NCBI RefSeq assembly: GCF_019649055.1
Contig: NW_026570335.1
Location: 62,001-126,000, forward strand
DNA: 64,000 nt
Source: Paramacrobiotus metropolitanus
Taxonomy: Eukaryota; Tardigrada; Eutardigrada; Parachela; Macrobiotidae
Direction: 5' to 3'
In this document: positions 58,193 to 64,000 of the stretch, one piece after another
Layout: each line of letters begins with the position of its first letter
Position numbering within the stretch: the first letter of the stretch is position 1
Made by a program: the position numbers and the translations under genes
The notes under the pieces: generated by a model
Databases searched by the model: none
The model's input: only the letters and a program-made list of their open reading frames with translations
What the model was told of the DNA's origin: nothing

Positions 58193-58939
58193 ACTTTGCG
58201 CGCAGTTGCATCGGCAGCCATGTTTGTGGCACGGACCCGTGACATCAACGTAGCGGGATATGGTAACGTTTTGTTGCACGGCCGCGTGGTGGACGTGGCG
58301 AACAACGGCCTCTAAATCGATTTGCTGTGCCCACGTCGTCAACGCGAACTCTTTCCATTCAACCATGTCTCCCTATCAAAATCCATGGAATTCGGAGACG
58401 TGCTATACAATTTCTTCTGGTGCGAGGAGGCATGGGAGACGAATCAGAGGATGCCCATGGAGGTGCTGCGCCGTCAATATCCCGGTGGAGCGTGGCGCTG
58501 GTGACCCGGGATTATGCTGAACCCGTCGTCTCATTCGCCCTCATCATTTACGACGGATTACGCCACGGTGGCCATCGTCCAGGGACGGGACGACTGAGGC
58601 GCCATCTAGACGGACTTTGTCCCCAGGGACCGCCTTTGCTTTCCCGTGCCAAACGACTGCCGGAAGCAAGATGCTAAAGAACCAGAGATGGCGTTAGTGA
58701 CGAAGCTGATGCCAGTTGCACCGGGGCGCTTTGTCAAGCGCAGTCTCCCGCTTCCCGCCGAGTGTCGTGCGGCGTCAGCAGCACAACTGCTGCAGAAGAT
58801 CAAGGAGCTGCAGGCTAAACAGCGGTCTTCCAAAGGAAAGGTAGTCAGCGTCGATGTAGCAGATTGGCAAGTGCATTTCATTGTGGAGCAGAACGGTGAA
58901 ATTTGTTTTCCGCTGCGGCAGGCCGAAGACAGGGCACAG
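58193..58939 (+). pseudogene. N-terminal exon with GRVVDV module, plus strand
   Basis: The acceptor TAGGCAG (ends 58192) opens TLRAVASAAMFVARTRDINV, then HGRVVDVANNGL-stop-IDLLCPRRQREL. The TAA at 58313-58315 replaces the Tyr present in the minus-strand paralog. A TGA at 58502-58504 and two more stops follow around 58595-58615, after which the same frame is open again to the donor CAG|GTACGC (58939/58940). The last 100 codons (FVKRSLPLPAECRAAS, VADWQVHFIVEQNGE) are homologous to the minus-strand copy. Function unknown. The family combines this N-terminal region with an F-box. Confidence 0.65.
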
Positions 58940-59028
58940 GTACGCTAATTCGTCACTGTCTTTCTGTAGTCGGATATCTGCATTTCTAGTGTCCGGTTTT
59001 GTGGAATTGGTGTTATGCATTGTTACAG

Positions 59029-59646
59029 AAAATTGTTCGGGCGTTGCATAAGGCGCTGGTTGGGCGTCTTCCGGTCATCCTGCATGCGATAAAGGCGCCG
59101 GCAGAATCTGTGGATATCTGCGAAACGACGGATGAATCGCTTTCGCTGGGCGTGGATGGGTGGCTGGAGGTGTTCGCTTATTTGGACACGATGACACAGA
59201 CCAAGCTAGACGCGGTGTGTTCAGCATGGGACGCTATTCTGGACTTGCCTACCTTGACGGCCCACGTAGTCATCGACACGAGCGCTGCACGCAGCCCCTT
59301 GAGTAATCTGCATTATATTCTCATGGCACCCATTTTCAAATGCCTGCACTCGTCCTGCCATCATGTTATTCTACACGATTGCGACCAATGCATCGACATT
59401 ACAAACTTCTTGATGGTGTTATATATTATTCGCTACATGGCGTGGACTGACCACGGAATCTGCTTGACGGCGCCGCATGTGGTCGACGCGACGCACTTGT
59501 CGTCATTTGTCTCCATGAACCATGATTACTGCGATTTGCATGTTCCCGACGACTTGAATGCACCTGGGGTTTCGTTCCCGGGCAACCTCGATGCACTCGT
59601 CGCGTTGTGTCGCGATCTGCCGTGTACAAGCTTGTCTACAAATTGA
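59029..59646 (+). CDS. F-box exon, truncated by an insertion
   Basis: Follows an 89-bp phase-0 intron (58940-59028, ending TGTTACAG). It reads KIVRALHKALVGRLPVIL, then the F-box LGVDGWLEVFAYLDT, TKLDAVCSAWDAILDLPTL, then the long helical domain (HVVIDTSAARSPLSNLHYIL, VSMNHDYCDLHVPDDL). The reading is intact to CRDLPCT and then enters inserted DNA at 59628, ending at TGA 59644-59646. As an F-box protein it would link substrates to a cullin ligase via Skp1. The C-terminal part is stranded downstream at 59961. Confidence 0.7.
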   Translation, partial: KIVRALHKALVGRLPVILHAIKAPAESVDICETTDESLSLGVDGWLEVFAYLDTMTQTKLDAVCSAWDAILDLPTLTAHVVIDTSAARSPLSNLHYILMAPIFKCLHSSCHHVILHDCDQCIDITNFLMVLYIIRYMAWTDHGICLTAPHVVDATHLSSFVSMNHDYCDLHVPDDLNAPGVSFPGNLDALVALCRDLPCTSLSTN

Positions 59647-59960
59647 GCATTCGTAAGAACAGCGAACATTACAAATTTACGGGTTGCGCGTAAATCCGTA
59701 CTACGGCGCGCTCGCCACGCTGTTTGAGCACGTAACCTGCTTCTGGCTGGCTGGTGGCTTGGTAGGCGCCAGATATTTTAATGAGAATAATTGTAACTGT
59801 CTGGCGGAATGTGGCTAGAAAACGGCCGGTGCATTACGGCGCAATCTGAGTGCGAAGCGCAGATACGCAATCGGATATACGTAATGCAGTGGCCACCGTT
59901 TTCAGCGCTGCTATTGCTTTACCTGTACCTTTACATGCTCAATTTTTCGAAGGCTTGTAC
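59628..59960. mobile_element. MITE-like insertion in the F-box exon
   Basis: 333 bp absent from the paralog at 53005-53010, where CGTGTACTGCC is continuous. GTAC is present at both edges (59624-59627 and 59957-59960), consistent with a 4-bp target duplication. The ends share AAGC and AATTGAGCAT in inverted orientation (imperfect TIR of about 22 bp). It has no coding capacity. Its length is a multiple of three but it contains stop codons. Confidence 0.65.
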
Positions 59961-60336
59961 TGCCATTTATCTGGTACGGTGCCAGGTGTCTTTGAACTGT
60001 TATCTGGGAGGTATACCGCCTTCTTGAAACGGTTCTTGTGACGCTGGGCCGAAGCTGCATTTCGACTTGGCCAAGACGCGTCTGCCACTGAACGGGGATG
60101 TGGCGCAGACGGTGTGGAATACGTTGGAGATGGCGCAGCCGGTGCCCGGCGACGACAAGATGCGGGATCTGTCGGAGTGGTTGATTCAGTTTCTGATCAA
60201 GCGCATTCTGTTTGGTAGCTGTTATGCCGAACCCAGACCGCGCATCCGCGTTCGCCTGTGCATTACCGCGGGAAGATGTGGTGCGCGGATGGACTGCAGG
60301 ACCTGCGCTGGGAGGGACTGTCTCGCATTGCCTTGA
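59961..60336 (+). pseudogene. Stranded C-terminal part of the F-box gene
   Basis: Homologous to 53011-53420: AIYLVRCQVSLN, a TGA (60025-60027) where the other copy has Trp, then KTRLPLNGDVAQTVWNTLEM and FLIKRILFG. The 64-bp intron-like segment of copy 1 and adjoining exon bases are missing here. A second frame after 60260 (MWCADGLQDLRWEGLSRIAL) looks like the better C-terminus, implying one more indel. Confidence 0.6.
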
Positions 60337-61159
60337 GCGCTCTGATGAACCTCTGGGGCCTTGAAGGATCCTGAGAGTTGTCGGATGACTCTGATTAGTT
60401 TATTCAGAAGCGATGTCTTGCTGATGGAGTACAGTAATTACGAGTATTCGTTGTGGACGTTGTGGCACCGCAGGTCTTTGGCGTTCTGCAAATTCTTGGT
60501 ACTGGTTCTTCTTTTATGAAAACATTCTGATAATAACCAACCAAATTACGAATTGTTTAGTGACTTGTTTCCATTTGGAGCCGGGTGCAGATGCTGTCGG
60601 AAAATAAACGTTTCCGTTGTAATTTTCGGAATCTTTTTTCCTCTATAACTTCCCATCCAGATGTTGCACGCACCGTCGGGCATCTGTACGCGAGTGTGTA
60701 CCAAATTATTCGATTCCAAAAACTATTTCTTGCCTTACAGCAACGAAAACAAAGCGTTAAAGCGAGAGAAACTTAACCGTGCTTTCCCGTTTTGCACCAT
60801 GTACCAGCTGCAGTTTGTATAACACGTGCTGCCACATAACAACCGAACTCTTGCGCTAGTGACATGCAAAACTCTTTAACTAACCTCAGGATTCAAACTT
60901 TAAAGATTAAAAGTCGTTTTAATAGCTCAGGCCAGTCAAAAAGCCGGACAGTTGTAGACCGATAACTGTTTGCAAGTTACAACGGCTCAGGCCTCAGTGA
61001 TGCGATGATCCAGACACATTTTTTAAAATTAAACCACTTTATGCTTGTTTGCATCTGCGTTCATTCATTACAAGATCAGGTTTACCAACAGAAGTACAGT
61101 GCATACTGCGGCACCGTTCCGTCACCCTCATATCTCGTTATAAACTGGGACCTTAACTA

Positions 61160-61472
61160 AAACTAAGTTGTAAACACAAGAGAGCCAAAACGGAAGAATT
61201 CCAGAAAAATACAAGCGTACAAAACGACGTTCTGAAGAGATATTAAAAAATTTCCGGAAGACTGCCATTCCATTAGGTAAGAATCGGCACTGCATATTAC
61301 GACCAAAACGGTAGATTCAGAACACTTCCTGCCACACATCCACTCGTATTGCAGGGGGTTCATCTGTCGTTTCACGTGTTTTTACAATCATTTTAAACAG
61401 TCACCTTAATCGCGAGCCGCAGGATGGCCGGAATGTAATGGATCAGCATGTTGTGTACCGCCCGCAGAATGT
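61160..61472 (-). pseudogene. Fourth F-box paralog fragment
   Basis: On the minus strand, after an acceptor GATTGTTACAG (61473), the sequence reads ILRAVHNMLIHYIPAILRLAI, matching IVRALHKALVGRLPVILHAI of the 59.0-kb gene. After a frame change it reads ETTDEPPAIRVDVWQEVF, matching ETTDESLSLGVDGWLEVF, then a stop and decayed F-box. The same splice acceptor position is kept for the third time. The fragment ends about 100 bp from the foldback-type array. Confidence 0.6.
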
Positions 61473-61564
61473 CTGTAACAATCACATATTGTAAACTCGG
61501 TAGACCGAGAAGAAAGAGGCAGACAGCGTGAAGTTTCGTTGTAATGTGAATATAATGAATTACA

Positions 61565-62790
61565 AGGGACATGGCGGTAATGCAAAAAATGTACGCGTGC
61601 ATTTGTTAAAAATAAATTTTCGCATTTTTTTCAGAATTGGTAGCGTAAATGTTTTCAAAAAAATGTATGCGCGCATTTTTTTAAAAATGTATGCGAGCAT
61701 TTTTCGAAAAATGTTCGCGCGCAATTTCTCAAAAATGTATGCGGGAATTTTTTCAAAAAATGTACGCGTGCATTTCTTTTTTGAAAAAAGTATCCGTGCG
61801 TTTTTCTCAAAAATGTGTCTGCATTTTTTTGGAGAAATATGTGCGAGCATGTTTTAGAAAATGTATGCGGGCCTTTTTTCAAAAAATGTATGCGGACGTT
61901 TTCCATCGAGTACATTGTTTCAAAAATTTCATGCGGGAATTTTTTCAAAAAATGTAAACCTGCATTTTTTTAAAAAATGTATCCGTGCGTTTTTCTCAAA
62001 ATTGTATGTGCATTTTTTTGAAAAGTTTTTGCGTGCAATTTTCAAAAATGTTTGCGTGCATTTTTTCAAAAATGTATGCGGGAAATTTTCTAAAAAATGT
62101 AAACCTGCATTTTTTTGAAAAATTTTATCCGTGCGTTTATCTCAAAAATGTATTTGTATTTTTTTGAAAAAATTTATTCGTGCATTGTCTCAAAAATGTA
62201 TGCGGGAATTTTTTCAAAAAATATACGCGTGCAGTTTTTGAAAAAACGTATCCGTGCGTTTTTCTCAAAATTGTATGTGCATTTTTTTGAAAAGTTTTTG
62301 CGTGCAATTTTCAAAAATGTTTGCGTGCATTTTTTCAAAAATGTATGGGGGAATTTTTTCAAAAAATGTTCGCGTGCATTTTTTTTAAAAAACTATCCGT
62401 GCGTTTTCCTCAAAAATGTACGTGCATTTTTTTGGAAAAATTTATGCGGCCATCTTTTCAAAAATGTGTCCGGGCCTTTTTTCAAAAAACGTATGCGGCC
62501 GTTTTCCATCGATGCAAGAGTACATTGTTTCAAAAAGGTATGCGGGAATGTTTTTAAAAAATATACGCGCGCAGTTTGTCAAAAAATATATCCGTGCGTT
62601 TTTTTGAAAATATATGTGCATTTTTTAAAAAATTTAGGGAAGAATTTTTTCAGAAAACGGACGCATGCATTTTCTCAAAAATGCATGCGGGAATATTTTC
62701 AAAAAATGTACGCATGCGTTTTTTTCAAAAATGTATGCCAGCATTTTTTCGAAAAATGTTTGTGTGCATTTTTTGAAAATATTCCAGCAT
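61565..62790. repeat. Foldback-type array, block F1
   Basis: Degenerate 25-32 bp units of TTTTTTCAAAAAATGTACGCGTGCA type, same family as 30880-31330 but in the opposite orientation. Long open frames (for example 259 codons at 62115-62894, with KMYACIFSKN-like repeats) arise because the unit seldom contains stops. They are not regarded as genes. Confidence 0.9.
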
Positions 62791-63430
62791 TCAATTTTGA
62801 AAAAATTCACGCTACCGTCCTTGAGAAAAATGCAAAAACTCAAAAAAAATGCACGCTTACATTTTTGAGAAAAATTGTACGCCTATATTTTTGAGAAAAG
62901 CGCGTGCTTTAATTTTTTTTGAGAAAAATGTACGCTTGCATTTTTGGGAGAATGCAAGCGTACATTTTCGACAGAAAGGCACGCTTACGTTTTTTAAAAA
63001 CATATACGCCTATATTTTATGGAAAAATGCACGCGTACATTTTTGAAAAAAATCCTTGCATAAATTTTCCCGCATGAAATTTCTGAAGCAATGTACTCTC
63101 CCATTGATGGAAAATGTCCGCATACATTTTTTTGAAAAATGGCCGCATACGTTTATGAAGACATCCTCGCAAACATTTTTCCGAAAAAATTGACATACAT
63201 TTTTGAGAAAAACGCACGGATACAATATTCAAAAAAAATGCACGCATAAAATTTTTCAAAAAAATGCTCGCATACATTTTTAAAAAAAATGCACGCATAG
63301 ATCCTTTTGAAAAAATTTACGCTACCAATTTTCAGAAAAAAAATTTGAAAATTTAATTTTTAAAAAATTCACGCTCAAATTTTTGAGAAAAATGTACGCC
63401 TACTTTCTGGGAGAATGCACGCGTACTTTT
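62790..63430. repeat. Foldback-type array, block R
   Basis: The same units in reverse orientation (GAAAAATGCACGCGTACATTTTTG). The start (62800-62945) closely matches 31190-31320. The segment at 63071-63140 is the inverse of 61890-61935, so F1 and R can fold into a large hairpin. Confidence 0.85.
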
Positions 63431-63795
63431 TTTGAAAATTTTTTGAAAATTAATCCGGGGATTTTTTTGAATAATGTACGCGTGCATCTTTTTTTAAAAA
63501 ATTTATGCGGGCATTTTTAGAAAATGTATGCGGGCATTCCTTCAAAAATGTACGCGTGCATTTTTTCCAAAAAAATGTACGCGTGCATTTTCTCAAAAAT
63601 GTATGCGTGCATTTTTTCAAAACTGTACGCGTGCATTTTGTTAAATAATGTACGCGTGCATTTGCGTTTTTTCAAAAACTGTACGCGTACATTTTTTCAA
63701 AAAATCTACGCGTGCATTTTTTTAAAGATGTATGCGGCATTTTTTCAAAAAATGTACGCGTGCAAATTTCCGAAAACGTATCCGGGGATTTTTGA
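63430..63795. repeat. Foldback-type array, block F2
   Basis: Units return to the forward orientation (TTTTTTCAAAAAATGTACGCGTGCATTT), the least degenerate part of the array. It ends in about 40 bp of unique sequence before the 26-bp minisatellite. Confidence 0.85.
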
Positions 63796-63834
63796 AATAA
63801 TGCAAGTAGTTGTAACGCTAGAATAGCATTATTG

Positions 63835-64000
63835 CTCTGATTGGTCAGACACGCCCCCTTCTCTGATTGGTCGGACACGCCCCCTTCTCTGATTGGTCAG
63901 ACACGCCCCCTTCTCTGATTGGTCAGACACGCCCCTTCTCTGATTGGTCAGACACGCCCCCTTCTCTGATTGGTCAGACACGCCCCCTTCTCTGATTGGT
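63835..64000. repeat. 26-bp minisatellite with CCAAT and GC boxes
   Basis: Tandem units CTCTGATTGGTCAGACACGC + CCCCTT. ATTGG (CCAAT box on the minus strand) begins at 63840, 63866, 63892, 63918, 63943, 63969 and 63995, that is with spacing of 26 bp (once 25). Each unit also holds a GGGGGCGTGTC box on the minus strand. The array continues beyond the window. Confidence 0.95.

Larger units (their letters stand above)
59121..60985. repeat. Segmental duplication, copy 2
   Basis: Counterpart of 52501-54165, longer because of the 333-bp insertion. The 3' non-coding part (60337-60985) is conserved with 53420-54165, including HPDVARTxGxLYASVY-like sequence, which may be a further exon or 3' UTR. Confidence 0.8.

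Noticed and set aside
62115-62894. 259-codon ORF with KMYACIFSKN-like repeats
   Set aside because: It is the translation of the foldback-type array. The unit simply lacks stops, and other frames on both strands are also open in places.

Overview
The window looks like nuclear DNA of an invertebrate animal. It shows spliced genes with GT-AG introns, animal extracellular domains (HYR, Sushi/CCP, EGF), F-box genes, LTR and DNA transposon remains, a very large AT-rich satellite and several minisatellites. There are no bacterial operons, Shine-Dalgarno sites or CRISPR arrays. The F-box family with a small GRVVDV-type module recalls lineage-expanded F-box families such as those of tardigrades. That is an impression, not a demonstrated assignment.

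Layout. (1) 1-23985: one satellite array of monomers of about 79, 86 and 92 bp in dimer and trimer higher-order patterns. It runs off the left edge and ends in a short CTTTTTGCAGC block. (2) 24135-30871: a broken Gypsy-like LTR element with a long coiled-coil Gag, a zinc knuckle, a retropepsin and an integrase N-terminal stub. It has no reverse transcriptase and is interrupted by two in-frame TAG codons and frame changes. A foldback-type array (30880-31330) cuts off its end. (3) 31417-32661, minus strand: the 3' end of a secreted or adhesion-type gene (HYR, CCP, EGF) with a poly(A) signal. (4) 32.8-50.4 kb: old transposon sediment. Three copies of one unknown element give dating by nesting: a Tc1-like palindrome and a TTAA-target element sit inside one copy, and other copies supply the uninterrupted target. 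A pogo-like MITE, another TIR element and a Helitron 3' end are also present. A few candidate exons on the minus strand have no recognised function. (5) 50.7-52.2 kb: two overlapping ORFs (TAATG) for a membrane protein and a signal-peptide protein, envelope-like in style and decayed. (6) 52.5-61.5 kb: a cluster of at least four F-box paralogs in both orientations, three retaining the same intron position, all broken by stops, indels or an insertion. (7) 61565-63790: the foldback-type array again, in forward-reverse-forward order. (8) 63835-64000: a 26-bp minisatellite in which every unit holds a CCAAT box and a GC-rich box. It runs off the right edge.

How it fits together: no intact gene is certain here. 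Nearly every recognisable protein has one to four frame breaks although domain residues are preserved. Either these are young pseudogenes in a repeat-rich (pericentromeric or subtelomeric) neighbourhood, or the assembly carries uncorrected indels. Distinguishing the two matters for every call below.
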